Positions 8,816-17,800 of a stretch of 64,000 bases of DNA are shown piece by piece. The position numbers and the translations under genes are program-made. The stretch comes from Oceanobacillus sp. CFH 90083 (GTDB lineage Bacteria > Bacillota > Bacilli > Bacillales > Amphibacillaceae), in the NCBI RefSeq assembly GCF_009389585.1, contig NZ_VIYG01000007.1, positions 1 through 64,000 of the forward strand, in the 5' to 3' direction. Numbering within the stretch: the stretch's first letter is position 1; the number at the start of each line of letters is the position of its first letter. The notes below the pieces were generated by a model. It was not told the DNA's origin and made no database searches. It saw only the letters and a program-made list of their open reading frames with translations.

Positions 8816-10438
8816 TTATCCCTTAAACTTCTTGAAGATAGAGCCCACTCCCCGGATTGGTGAAGTTACCCTCCAAGAAAGGCTTTTGTAGTACTTTCTC
8901 CGCCTTACTTCTGCTTTTTTTAATGCCAGTTCTGTTTCTTCTAATTCACGCTTGTACCATTTTAATTCTTCCACCTGGGTTTTTAAATCCGTTTTTATTT
9001 CAAAGCCGACCTTAATTGCCTCGTCCACATCTTCTTCTAAAACTTCCATCACGGTTGCTCGTTCTTCATCTTCCCAAATACCGTTTTTAAAATCCTCTAC
9101 CATTTCTGAATCTGTGCCGCCAACAACGATTTCAATATCGCCGATTTCCTTTGTCATGATATATCCATGTAATTCACGTTCGAATGCCTGCTTGCGAAGC
9201 CCGCGATGATAGCCAAGATCTAATACATCCCCAATGACAATATATTTCTTCATATAGATCTTTTGCTGCGGACATGGTGTGACGGTCGTTACGGTTGCAT
9301 CCCGATTTTGAAGCGGGTCCAGAACATCATGAAAGTCAAAGAACGTATTAATTTGCGCAACATCATTCCCTTTTGTTTCCGGGAAATAAAAATCAATGAT
9401 TGCTTTAGGAATATCTCTTGATTTTCCCTTCATTGGATATAACAATCCGCCCAGCTGTGCCGTAGGGTTCAGCTCTAATACATAGGCTTTATTATCGGTC
9501 TCATTGATCATTATATCAACTGCTCCATGTGTCAGACCTTCGATAGAGCGTAAAGCCTTCACGGCTGTATCTTTTACTTCTTGTGACAGGCTGTCTAAAA
9601 CATCAATGGGATCACCGCCAAGTGAGATGTTTCCTTTGAAATTTAAAAGAATGTGTTCCTCTTTTTCAGGAACAGATGAAAGTGTATGCCCATCTTTGCC
9701 AATAAAGTCTGTTAATTCATCGTCTACAATAATTGGACAGCTCACTAAACGCGGATTTTTTTCCCGCTCTGCATTTTTTAATTCAATCAGCTGTTCAATC
9801 GTATGTACACCGTCGCCCACCACATTCGGCGGCTGGCGGTGCATTGCTCCGACAACTTCATCATCCACAACATACAGACGATAATCTTTGCCTTTCAGAT
9901 ATTGCTCCATAATAATGTCATCTGCTGTTCCCAGCTCTTTTATATAGTCATAGCATACTTCTAATTCTTCCGTACTTGTAATATTTACAAAAACGCCGCG
10001 GCCAAAGCTGCCGTCTTTTGGCTTCAGTACCACTGGAAAGCCAAGCTTTTTCCCATATTCTATAATTTCTTCTTTTTCATTTTCAGCGGTAAATACTTTT
10101 CCATGTGGTACTGCTATATCATGTTCACTTAAATGCTGTTTCGTATTCCCTTTATCTTTTCCAATAAAGACAGCTTCATTGGTTACCTTATCTCCTCTGG
10201 AACGGAAGAAATAATGCGTCCTGCTATCTGAACTTAATGAAAATAATTGTCCAGGTCTGTCTGTAAACCATGTAACCATTTCACTGAATTTCTCTGAATT
10301 TTCGACGTGCCATCTTAATTTCAGACCTCTGCGCCAGCCTTCCAGCGCAATTACGTATGCATCCAATAAACTTCCGTGTACATCAGAAATAACTTCTGAT
10401 GACAAATGCGATAGCCACTCAGCATTATTCTCACTCAT
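8816..10438 (-). CDS. ATP-grasp ligase fused to inactive acylphosphatase-like domain and coiled coil
   Basis: 540 residues, ATG seven bases after AGGAGG. Domain order matches the 548-residue neighbour: N-terminal domain with ALEGWRRGLKLRW (31-43), ATP-grasp about 95-350 (Lys139, loop GSFGRG 143-148, Asp308, Glu322, Asn324), acylphosphatase-like 396-480, coiled coil 484-515, tail SWRVTSPIRGVG 521-532. The acylphosphatase Arg and Asn positions read His and Thr. Where the other copies have LREK.N.SSGGDP this one has LNFKGNISLGGDP, so the substrate pocket may differ. It is one of three tandem paralogues; keeping all three suggests successive additions of different residues or different acceptors. 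Substrates cannot be read from sequence. Confidence 0.8.
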   Translation of the reverse strand: MSENNAEWLSHLSSEVISDVHGSLLDAYVIALEGWRRGLKLRWHVENSEKFSEMVTWFTDRPGQLFSLSSDSRTHYFFRSRGDKVTNEAVFIGKDKGNTKQHLSEHDIAVPHGKVFTAENEKEEIIEYGKKLGFPVVLKPKDGSFGRGVFVNITSTEELEVCYDYIKELGTADDIIMEQYLKGKDYRLYVVDDEVVGAMHRQPPNVVGDGVHTIEQLIELKNAEREKNPRLVSCPIIVDDELTDFIGKDGHTLSSVPEKEEHILLNFKGNISLGGDPIDVLDSLSQEVKDTAVKALRSIEGLTHGAVDIMINETDNKAYVLELNPTAQLGGLLYPMKGKSRDIPKAIIDFYFPETKGNDVAQINTFFDFHDVLDPLQNRDATVTTVTPCPQQKIYMKKYIVIGDVLDLGYHRGLRKQAFERELHGYIMTKEIGDIEIVVGGTDSEMVEDFKNGIWEDEERATVMEVLEEDVDEAIKVGFEIKTDLKTQVEELKWYKRELEETELALKKAEVRRRKYYKSLSWRVTSPIRGVGSIFKKFKG

Positions 10439-10475
10439 GCCTGTTCCTCCTGATTGCCCATTTTAGTTCGTTATT

Positions 10476-11822
10476 TTATGCTTCTTTAAATATCTCAAAA
10501 GATTTCCCTTGAAGCAAGTCTTTATCTAATTTCCCCTGAGCCTCGATAAATAAATTTCCTAAATACGTATCTATATCATCATTAAATTCGTCATAGTTTC
10601 CTGGTTTTGGCGTAAATTCTCCAAAAATAAGCCCTTCTTCAGATCGTAAAAAATCGATTCGCATAAATGGACTGGGAATCAGACTGCTGATTCTCTCTGC
10701 CATTTCAATTTCTTCCTTGGAGACACCTTTTCCTTGAAAGGCTTTATCATCATATTTTCCTGTCTGTATCCGTTCTCCCCATTCATTCCACCAGCAGTAT
10801 TTTATCTCCGGGGTTCGGATAATTTCCAGTATCACGCCTACTTTGCCATAAAAACAGTAAAATTTCACATCGCGTGCCGAAACTTTATTGGCGGTATCCT
10901 CCAGGATTAATTCCTCGATGTGCCAAGCATCCTGCCCGACTTTATTTTCCTGCAAATCTTTCTCCATGCGATGCTTTAATAAAGACCAGCCAGATAACTG
11001 TTCTCCTGTCTTAACGCTTATTATATCATTAGATGCATAGACAATGTAAACTCCACGTCCACCAGCACCATCCACAGGCTTGATAACGATATTTTCTTGC
11101 TCCGGCAATGTTTCTATCGTATATACGGCCTCGGAGCTTCCAGGGATCCGTATCGCTTGCTTTTCCATAAATCGATAGGCTGTTTGCTTATCATCTAATT
11201 CGTATTCTGGAAGGGTTCCTAAAAGCTGATATTGTCTGATACGCATATTCATGCAGATGCGATAGGAAGCAACATCTGCCAGGCTGACAGGCTCTTCTGT
11301 GAGTCCTGCCCGGATCATAAACTCTGAAGCATGTTCTTTTGCACCAGCTAATACTTTGGTGAAAACCCGCTGCTTGAATGCTGGTTCTTCCTGTCCGAAT
11401 TGACGTGCAGCTGCCTCAAGCAAATTTCGAAAATTATGGTCTGCTGCTTTCTTTTGCGCGATGCGTTTATCCAGCTCTGCAATGATTTTGCCTGTATCCT
11501 TCTTCTCCCTGATATATCTCCAAAGCGTATCATAATCAAATTGTTCCAAGGCCTTCTCTGCTTCAAATAACTGTTCCTTTAACAAAACATTTTCTGATTG
11601 GCAGTGCAGGAGCTGCTCCTCTAAATAATCGATATAATTGTCTTTTTCTTTCCCGGTAGGAAGGAGCTTACGAATAGAGGCTGTCTTTTTGTACGTATTG
11701 CTTTTGATAATTTTTTTCATTTGTTTATCTGTTTTTGCAATACTTGCCTTTGTATAATCTAATTGCGCTTCTTTTTCAATCAGCTGATCAATTAATTTTT
11801 CATAAGTTTTATCCTCTGGCAT
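10476..11822 (-). CDS. TupA-like ATP-grasp protein with N-terminal coiled coil
   Basis: 448 residues from the ATG eight bases after GGAAGGAGG; the start overlaps the end of the upstream glycosyltransferase gene by 14 bases, implying translational coupling. The first ~130 residues are charged and heptad-like, including SNTYKKTASIRKLLP, a relative of the SWKVT tail seen in its neighbours. The ATP-grasp domain spans about 200-430: Lys248 (IVIKP), glycine loop GAGGRG 252-257, RDVKFYCFYGKVG, then RIDFL (Asp390) and FGEFTPKPG (Glu402). The pattern recalls TupA, needed for teichuronopeptide (polyglutamate/polyglucuronate) in alkaliphilic Bacillus, and the wider TupA-like ATP-grasp family of polysaccharide loci. 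The amino acid joined and the acceptor are unknown. Confidence 0.7.
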   Translation of the reverse strand: MPEDKTYEKLIDQLIEKEAQLDYTKASIAKTDKQMKKIIKSNTYKKTASIRKLLPTGKEKDNYIDYLEEQLLHCQSENVLLKEQLFEAEKALEQFDYDTLWRYIREKKDTGKIIAELDKRIAQKKAADHNFRNLLEAAARQFGQEEPAFKQRVFTKVLAGAKEHASEFMIRAGLTEEPVSLADVASYRICMNMRIRQYQLLGTLPEYELDDKQTAYRFMEKQAIRIPGSSEAVYTIETLPEQENIVIKPVDGAGGRGVYIVYASNDIISVKTGEQLSGWSLLKHRMEKDLQENKVGQDAWHIEELILEDTANKVSARDVKFYCFYGKVGVILEIIRTPEIKYCWWNEWGERIQTGKYDDKAFQGKGVSKEEIEMAERISSLIPSPFMRIDFLRSEEGLIFGEFTPKPGNYDEFNDDIDTYLGNLFIEAQGKLDKDLLQGKSFEIFKEA

Positions 11823-13938
11823 CTTCATATCCTCCTTCCTCACGTCTGCTTTTGATAACAAAATTGTCTTTTAGCATATGGATAAATGGCTGCTCCTTAT
11901 TGGTCCAATTGGATGCTGCCACGGAATAATAACGGATGGTATGGCTTTGTTCTTCAATTAATTGCTCCCTGATTTCAGGATTTGCAGGATACCAGACTGC
12001 TGCTGTTCCTATATAGCGATGCAGTCTCATGGCACATTGGCGCATGTTGTAGGCTTGATTCTGTTTTTTCGGTACTTTATTTATAATTACCTTTGCTGCG
12101 GTTGTACGCAATTCCGGCAGGTAGCGCTGCTTATCTTGGAAGATAAGCGGGTTTTTAATAATGGTGAGCTGTGCTTCTGCTTTCTCTCCATAGACAAGCA
12201 TCTTTACATACTCCCCATCCAGATGATCTCTTACTTTCTGGTGAATAAGCTTGGATTGTTTTAAATCATATATCCCCCGCTGAATCAGACCAATGGTCAG
12301 CCCTTCTTCCTTCAACAATTTGATTTCCTTCCATATCCCACTGTCATATTGACGAAAATCTGCTATATAAGCTACATCGACCGAATGCAGGGAATTTTTT
12401 TCGAGCATCGGCTTTGGCACAGGAAATCTGCGCTCTTGCTGATATGGAAAGTATAAATTGCCTGCCTGCTGATGCATTCGGTTATGCGCCTCTGCATATT
12501 CCTTACGTGCTCCCATGAGAAAGCCATTATAGCCAAAGGAGGAATTGCCCGTTAATGACCCTGACGATTGCATCGGGAAGGAAAGTGGTCCTGTCGGTAA
12601 ATCCTTCACCAGTTCTCTGCCAAAGGTAAGTGCCAGCCGTTTTTTAAATTCACTATCTGCAGCAAAACGTACCTCATCCCAAAAACCGACCTTCTCTAAA
12701 ACTGGGAGTCTACGAAACATAATGGACGACATATTGGAAAAAATATATTTCCCGGGCATTCCTCTGCGGTACAAATATAAATCCTCTGTCAGCCTTGCAT
12801 GCTCCGATGTATTGGCGATAACGGATGGATTGTCGATTAGATGGCGTGCCTGGATTTCTATTTTTTGCGGGTGGGACCAGTCATCGGCATCGTTAATAGT
12901 CACAAATTCTCCCGTTGCCTGGTTAAGTGCTATATTTCTGGCTACATATGGTCCAGCGTTCGTTTCTGCTTGCAGCAGCTTAATCCGGTCATCCTGCTGT
13001 ATCCATTCTTTGACAACTGCTGCCGTATGATCAGGGCTGCAATCATCTACAACAATGATTTCAAGGTTTGACCAGGTCTGTTTTGTTAACGATCTTAATG
13101 CAACAGAAATGCCCGATTCCGAATTGTATGCCGGAATGATAACCGTTATTTTCGGCTGTTCATTCTGCTCCTTTTTTATCTGAATCGGGTTGGTGTCTAA
13201 TTTATCATAAAGATGCATGCCAGTAATTGCATCATTGACATAAAGCGGCTCCAGCTGATAAGCATGCAGCACCTCATTGATCCAAAACAGACGGTCATCC
13301 TGCTCTGGACACAGGTTGGCAAGTGCCAGCAATAAATCAGCGTGCTGCTCTTGTTTGAGCGCTTCTTTAATCAGCTGCATCCCTTCTGCATGACGTCCCA
13401 ATACTTTATAAGCTTCGGCAAGCAGAATAATCATGCGACGGCGCAAATCTATATTTTGCTCCTCATCCAGTGCCATTTCTAAATAAATAATCGCCTGTTC
13501 TGCACTGTTTGGCGTCTGTTTATTGGCAAACCAAAGCCCTAGCTCCCATGCAGCTGCCTTGATAAGATATTTATTATTGGAATGGTATAAGATATCCTGT
13601 AAATCGCTTAAGGCACGTTCTTCAAAACCGAGATCATATAAATAATTTTTAATTTGCTTTAACTGATTGCTGGCATCCTTTTGTTTATAAGATGTACTAT
13701 AGAGTTTTTTTATATTTCTTCGCCCCGCAGCATAGGAAGGAATCGCTTTCGCCAACGAAATACTGCTTTTTTTCCAGCTGGCTGCTTTCTGCTTCAATGC
13801 TTCAGCATATAAAAAGGCAGACTTATAGCTGCTATAAGTCTCCTTTAATGCTGCTGCTTCTTTTCTTTTTGCAGTGAGCTCTTCTTCTACGTGCTGAAGA
13901 CGTGTATGAAGCTCCGTTTTATTAATTGGTTGTTTCAT
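11809..13938 (-). CDS. Glycosyltransferase family 2 with N-terminal coiled coil and helical repeats
   Basis: 709 residues if ATG 13938 is used; TTG 13944 is the alternative, and both overlap the upstream gene's end. Residues 1-60 are coiled-coil-like with ASWKKSS, and 90-250 form TPR-like helical pairs (LKQIKNYLYDLGF, LLAEAYKVLGRHAEGMQLIKEAL). The GT-A domain begins near 265 (ITVIIPAYNSE), with VVDDCSPD and the DxD-containing INDADDWSH (350-357) that binds metal and nucleotide-sugar. About 200 residues of unassigned C-terminal region follow. It is a clear paralogue of the next gene. Likely job: assembling or capping the surface polymer exported by the TagGH-type transporter. Sugar specificity cannot be told. 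Confidence 0.75.
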   Translation of the reverse strand: MKQPINKTELHTRLQHVEEELTAKRKEAAALKETYSSYKSAFLYAEALKQKAASWKKSSISLAKAIPSYAAGRRNIKKLYSTSYKQKDASNQLKQIKNYLYDLGFEERALSDLQDILYHSNNKYLIKAAAWELGLWFANKQTPNSAEQAIIYLEMALDEEQNIDLRRRMIILLAEAYKVLGRHAEGMQLIKEALKQEQHADLLLALANLCPEQDDRLFWINEVLHAYQLEPLYVNDAITGMHLYDKLDTNPIQIKKEQNEQPKITVIIPAYNSESGISVALRSLTKQTWSNLEIIVVDDCSPDHTAAVVKEWIQQDDRIKLLQAETNAGPYVARNIALNQATGEFVTINDADDWSHPQKIEIQARHLIDNPSVIANTSEHARLTEDLYLYRRGMPGKYIFSNMSSIMFRRLPVLEKVGFWDEVRFAADSEFKKRLALTFGRELVKDLPTGPLSFPMQSSGSLTGNSSFGYNGFLMGARKEYAEAHNRMHQQAGNLYFPYQQERRFPVPKPMLEKNSLHSVDVAYIADFRQYDSGIWKEIKLLKEEGLTIGLIQRGIYDLKQSKLIHQKVRDHLDGEYVKMLVYGEKAEAQLTIIKNPLIFQDKQRYLPELRTTAAKVIINKVPKKQNQAYNMRQCAMRLHRYIGTAAVWYPANPEIREQLIEEQSHTIRYYSVAASNWTNKEQPFIHMLKDNFVIKSRREEGGYEDARG

Positions 13939-15874
13939 GTTCAAGACAACTCTTTTCCCATAGACGGTTTACGTATGCTTGCTCTATATTAGATGCCGAA
14001 ATCGTATTTTCGATTTGCTGTTGTATCTGTTCATTAGCAACAACCCATACGCCCAGCTGATCAAAATAATTGTCGATATGCTTTGCTGCGTTGTTTAGAT
14101 CTGCCTGGCTGTCCGGTATTTCTGTCAGCACAACTGTCAGCTGCTTCGTCGTCAAATTGGGCACATACTTTTGTTGGTACTGATAAACGGTCGGCTTGAT
14201 ACAGACTGTCTTTTCAGCAGCAATTTTTTCTCCGTACACAAGCATTTGCAGACGATCCCCATCTAATTTTTGACGAATATCTTCCTCTATTTTTTTCGGC
14301 GACGTAAAATCATACGCGTTGATTTGCAGCAGTCCAATTCGTTGTGCTTGTGTTTGCAGGCAATCATTCCATACTTGCCAATCTGCTTCATTAAAAGCAC
14401 GAAAATCACTGGCAATGACCAGATCAAAATTCCGGACACCGTCAGCTTTTTCTTCCTTGACCGGCCACATTGGTTCCGGTACTGGATATGGCCGTACTGT
14501 CATCGGATAAGCATAACGGACATCCTCGCCCCTCAGGTGATGGTTCTCTAATGATTCAACATACTCTTTACGCACGCCCATAAAAAAGCCATTATAGCCA
14601 AATGCCGAGCTTCCTGTTAAGGATGTGACGGCTTGTCTCGGCAGGGATAAAGGGCCAGAGGCTAGATCGACGTAAGCCCGTGCGCCAAAGGTTTTTAACA
14701 AACGGCGTTTAAACTCACCATCTGCTGCAAACCTCACACTATCCCAGAACCCGACTTTTTCCAGGACAGGCTGTCTGCGGAACATAATGGAGGACATATT
14801 CGGGAAAATATACTTCCCTGGTGTTCCCCGGCGGTAAAGCTTCATATCTTCAGTGATCCTTGCATGCTCAGAGGTGTTGGCAATGACATCTTTATGCGCT
14901 AATAGATGCTGCACCTGAATCTCTAATTTGGAAGCATGCGACCAGTCATCGGAATCATTGACTGTAACAAATTCTCCAGCCGCTGCCTCTAAGGCAATAT
15001 TCCGTGCAATATACGGCCCGCTGTTTTGCGGTGTCTGCAATACTTTTATCCGGCTGTCCTGTGCTGCATATTCCTGCACAATTTCTAAAGTATTGTCCGG
15101 ACTATGGTCATCAACAATAATCAATTCGATGTTCTGCCATGTCTGTTCCAGAATCGATTCAACCGCTACCCTGATCCCATCCCCGGCATTATAGGCAGGA
15201 ATAATTACAGAGATAAGCGGTCCATCCTTAATATCTTCATGTGTTTTTATCGTATGGAGTCCGTCATATTGACCTGTTTCATCAGTGGCAATGTGATCCA
15301 GGTGGTAGAGAGAAAAAGCTTTATTGATATAGACAAATCGATCCTTGATATCTGCTTCCAGATTTGCTAATGCAAGGTAAATATCTGCGTGCTCTGCTGC
15401 TTTTAAAGCATGCTGTAAAACTTGTCCGGCTTTTTCACGCTCGCCGATCTCAGCAAGAAGTTCCGCTTTGATAATCGCAATCCGGCGCTGCTGATCAGGC
15501 TGGACTTCTCCCTCTTCTGCAAGCGGAAGATACTTCAAAGCAATGGCAGCATCCTTTTCATTATATTGATTCGCATGCCAAAGCACCTTTTCCCAGGCTG
15601 CTGTTCTTTTTAAGGACGGATCATTTGTCTCCTCTATATAGGCTTCTAAATCTGCTAATCCTTTTTCAATAAAGCCCAGATTATATAAATGGTACTTTAT
15701 TTGTTTCAGACACTGTCTCTCTGCTTCCTTCTTTCCGAGCAAAATACGTTTAATCGTATCCTTTTGCCGGGTGCTTAATATATTTAAGAGATATTTCCGC
15801 TGTTTTTCACCCAAGACCGAGTAGATAAACCAATCTACCGGTTCTGCCACTATTTTTTTGATAACTCCTGCCAT
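13922..15874 (-). CDS. Glycosyltransferase family 2 with N-terminal helical repeats
   Basis: 650 residues from the ATG five bases after GGTGGTG. Residues 55-195 are TPR-like (LKQIKYHLYNLGFIEKGLADLE aligns with the same region of the downstream paralogue). The GT-A domain starts near 221 (ISVIIPAYNAGDG), with IIVDDHSPD and VNDSDDWSH (305-313) as the DxD region. The C-terminal third is shared with the paralogue (SDFRAFNE versus ADFRQYDS; LQMLVYGEKIAAE versus VKMLVYGEKAEAQ). The pair looks like a gene duplication that has diverged, probably adding two different sugars or working as a pair. No membrane segment is seen, so the enzymes are expected at the inner face of the membrane with lipid-linked acceptor. 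Confidence 0.75.
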   Translation of the reverse strand: MAGVIKKIVAEPVDWFIYSVLGEKQRKYLLNILSTRQKDTIKRILLGKKEAERQCLKQIKYHLYNLGFIEKGLADLEAYIEETNDPSLKRTAAWEKVLWHANQYNEKDAAIALKYLPLAEEGEVQPDQQRRIAIIKAELLAEIGEREKAGQVLQHALKAAEHADIYLALANLEADIKDRFVYINKAFSLYHLDHIATDETGQYDGLHTIKTHEDIKDGPLISVIIPAYNAGDGIRVAVESILEQTWQNIELIIVDDHSPDNTLEIVQEYAAQDSRIKVLQTPQNSGPYIARNIALEAAAGEFVTVNDSDDWSHASKLEIQVQHLLAHKDVIANTSEHARITEDMKLYRRGTPGKYIFPNMSSIMFRRQPVLEKVGFWDSVRFAADGEFKRRLLKTFGARAYVDLASGPLSLPRQAVTSLTGSSAFGYNGFFMGVRKEYVESLENHHLRGEDVRYAYPMTVRPYPVPEPMWPVKEEKADGVRNFDLVIASDFRAFNEADWQVWNDCLQTQAQRIGLLQINAYDFTSPKKIEEDIRQKLDGDRLQMLVYGEKIAAEKTVCIKPTVYQYQQKYVPNLTTKQLTVVLTEIPDSQADLNNAAKHIDNYFDQLGVWVVANEQIQQQIENTISASNIEQAYVNRLWEKSCLEHETTN

Positions 15875-16030
15875 TATGACACCACCATTTTTTCTCAATA
15901 CGTTGAAGATTTAATTCATATTAAGGCACTTCTTGCCATCACTATGGAAAAACACTACGCTGGTTATCGTTTCTAGTTACGTATTATTTTACATTATTAA
16001 AAGAATTACTTTATCAAATTATTGGCTGCT
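15875..16030. repeat. Short intergenic space with a possible repeat remnant
   Basis: Contains AAGGCACTTCTTGCCA near 15922 and AAACACTACGCTGGT near 15951. A nearly identical AAAACACTACGCTAGT occurs at about 18825 next to tagG, and AAGGCACTTTTTG occurs in the element at 52032-52258. I take it as a decayed copy of a dispersed repeat; no terminator is visible. Confidence 0.3.
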
Positions 16031-17650
16031 TTATTTTTGTTCTACGTTTTTTATTTTTGCCGCATTCGCTTTAACCGGCTGTTTTGCATTTACTATTCCA
16101 GTGTTTTTCTTTACCGTTTTTTTCTGGACGCCCATTGCTTCACGATATTTTGCAACTGCCTCTTCGGCGGTCCCATCAAATTTAACCTGTCCCTGCTCCA
16201 TCCAGATGCCTCTGGTACATACTTTTTCAACAAATCCCATACTATGCGAAACGATGATTACTGCTTTAGCGTGATCCATCATCTCTTGAATACGGACACT
16301 TGCTTTTTCCTGAAAGGCAAGATCTCCTGTTGACAGTGCCTCGTCGACAATAAAGACATCCGGCTTTAAAATGGCTGCAATACTAAAGCCAAGCCGTGAT
16401 TTCATCCCTGCTGAATAGTGCTTTACCGGCTTATCAATTGCTTTTTTTATACCGGAGAATTCAATAATCTCATCATATTTTTCATCAACACGTTCCTTGG
16501 GAATCCCTAACAGCATCGCATTTAGATAGATATTGTCTGTTCCCGTTAATTGCGCGTTGAAGCCTGTTCCATAGCCTAGCAAAGAAGATGTCTGACCATT
16601 TACTGTAAGGGTTCCTTCATCTGGCTTCAATATATTTGTAATGGCTTTACAGAGTGTACTTTTACCCGCACCATTATGCCCGATAATCCCGACAACTTCT
16701 CCTTCTTTAATATCAAAGCTGACATTTCTTAATGCCCAGTAATCCTCTTTTTTATTTTGAAGTTTAAATGAGACGCCGACATTCTCTGCTGTTACAATCG
16801 ATTTTTTACCAACGTTTGTTTCTGTCTTGGTGACATTTAAACTGCGCTTCTGCCGTTTTTGCCGTGCAACTGGTGGAACCGTTTCTTTATAATGCTCAAT
16901 AACTGTCTTGGGGTCGCCAATTTCTTTAACATGACCATTGTCCAGCCAGATTAACCGGTCACAGTTTTTCTGAGCATAGCGTAAACTATGCGTGACGATA
17001 ATAACAATCTTGGCATTGGCAACCAGCTGCTTCAGCTTCTCTGCCGCTTTACGCCCAAATTTCACATCTCCTGTATTCAACGCTTCATCCAAAATAAGAA
17101 CTTCCGGCTGCAGATGTGATGCGACACTGAAGCCAAGCCGCGCCTTCATCCCGCTGGAATAATATTTCATCGGCTGATCAAAGAACTGGCCAATTTCCGA
17201 GAATGCATGAATATCCTCAATGTAATCATGAATAAGCTGCTTATTAATGCCAAGCATCATTCCATTTAAATAGACATTTTCTCTTCCTGTCAGCTCTTTA
17301 TTAAAGCCCATCCCAAAGGAGAAAAGTGCCGTGACATTACCATCGACGTGCATTGTTCCCTGATCCTGTTCAAGAATGCCGGTAATAATCTTGCTCAACG
17401 TCGTTTTCCCGGCGCCATTCGAGCCGATAATCCCTAAAATCTCACCCTGATAGCCAGAAAAAGTAATATCCTTTAACGGCCATACTTTTTCTGCTTTTTT
17501 CCGCTTTTCCTTCTTCCGGAAAAGGTTAATGATGGTTGATTTTAAATCATCCGCATGCCGGTTATCATGAAAGGATACGGCTACATTTTTCGAAACGACA
17601 ACCTCTTCTTTAGACTGTTTTTCGATTTTTTCATTATCATGATTTGACAT
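16031..17650 (-). CDS. Tandem-NBD teichoic-acid-type ABC transporter ATPase
   Basis: 539 residues from the ATG seven bases after GAGG. It holds two complete nucleotide-binding domains. Domain 1 (about 18-262) has Walker A GSNGAGKT 75-82, signature YSSGMKARL 164-172 and Walker B VLILDEAL 184-191. Domain 2 (about 285-508) has Walker A GHNGAGKS 324-331, signature YSAGMKSRL 412-420 and Walker B VFIVDEAL 432-439. Each looks like TagH/RfbE-type export ATPases. B. subtilis TagH has one such domain plus an extracellular-facing tail; here the tail is replaced by a second domain, giving an asymmetric fused dimer for the TagG-like permease upstream. Its job is flipping a lipid-linked wall polymer across the membrane. 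Confidence 0.85.
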   Translation of the reverse strand: MSNHDNEKIEKQSKEEVVVSKNVAVSFHDNRHADDLKSTIINLFRKKEKRKKAEKVWPLKDITFSGYQGEILGIIGSNGAGKTTLSKIITGILEQDQGTMHVDGNVTALFSFGMGFNKELTGRENVYLNGMMLGINKQLIHDYIEDIHAFSEIGQFFDQPMKYYSSGMKARLGFSVASHLQPEVLILDEALNTGDVKFGRKAAEKLKQLVANAKIVIIVTHSLRYAQKNCDRLIWLDNGHVKEIGDPKTVIEHYKETVPPVARQKRQKRSLNVTKTETNVGKKSIVTAENVGVSFKLQNKKEDYWALRNVSFDIKEGEVVGIIGHNGAGKSTLCKAITNILKPDEGTLTVNGQTSSLLGYGTGFNAQLTGTDNIYLNAMLLGIPKERVDEKYDEIIEFSGIKKAIDKPVKHYSAGMKSRLGFSIAAILKPDVFIVDEALSTGDLAFQEKASVRIQEMMDHAKAVIIVSHSMGFVEKVCTRGIWMEQGQVKFDGTAEEAVAKYREAMGVQKKTVKKNTGIVNAKQPVKANAAKIKNVEQK

Positions 17651-17800
17651 AATAAAACCTCTTTTATCGCACGATAGCTCATCAGCTGAAGCCTGCAGAA
17701 CATGCTTCAGCATTTTGTGAAAGCCCCTCCCTAAAAATCAGAGGACAGCATTATAATGAGCTATATGCTTAATTCATTCCATCATACTGTGCGTGATGGA

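Noticed and set aside
9504-9884. Long plus-strand frames opposite the ATP-grasp and glycosyltransferase genes
   Set aside because: No ribosome binding sites, serine- and isoleucine-rich nonsense composition, fully inside well-supported minus-strand genes with intact motifs.
5508-10438. Cyanophycin synthetase genes
   Set aside because: The ATP-grasp part is similar but the Mur-ligase-like half of CphA is absent and an acylphosphatase-like domain replaces it; no cyanophycinase is present.
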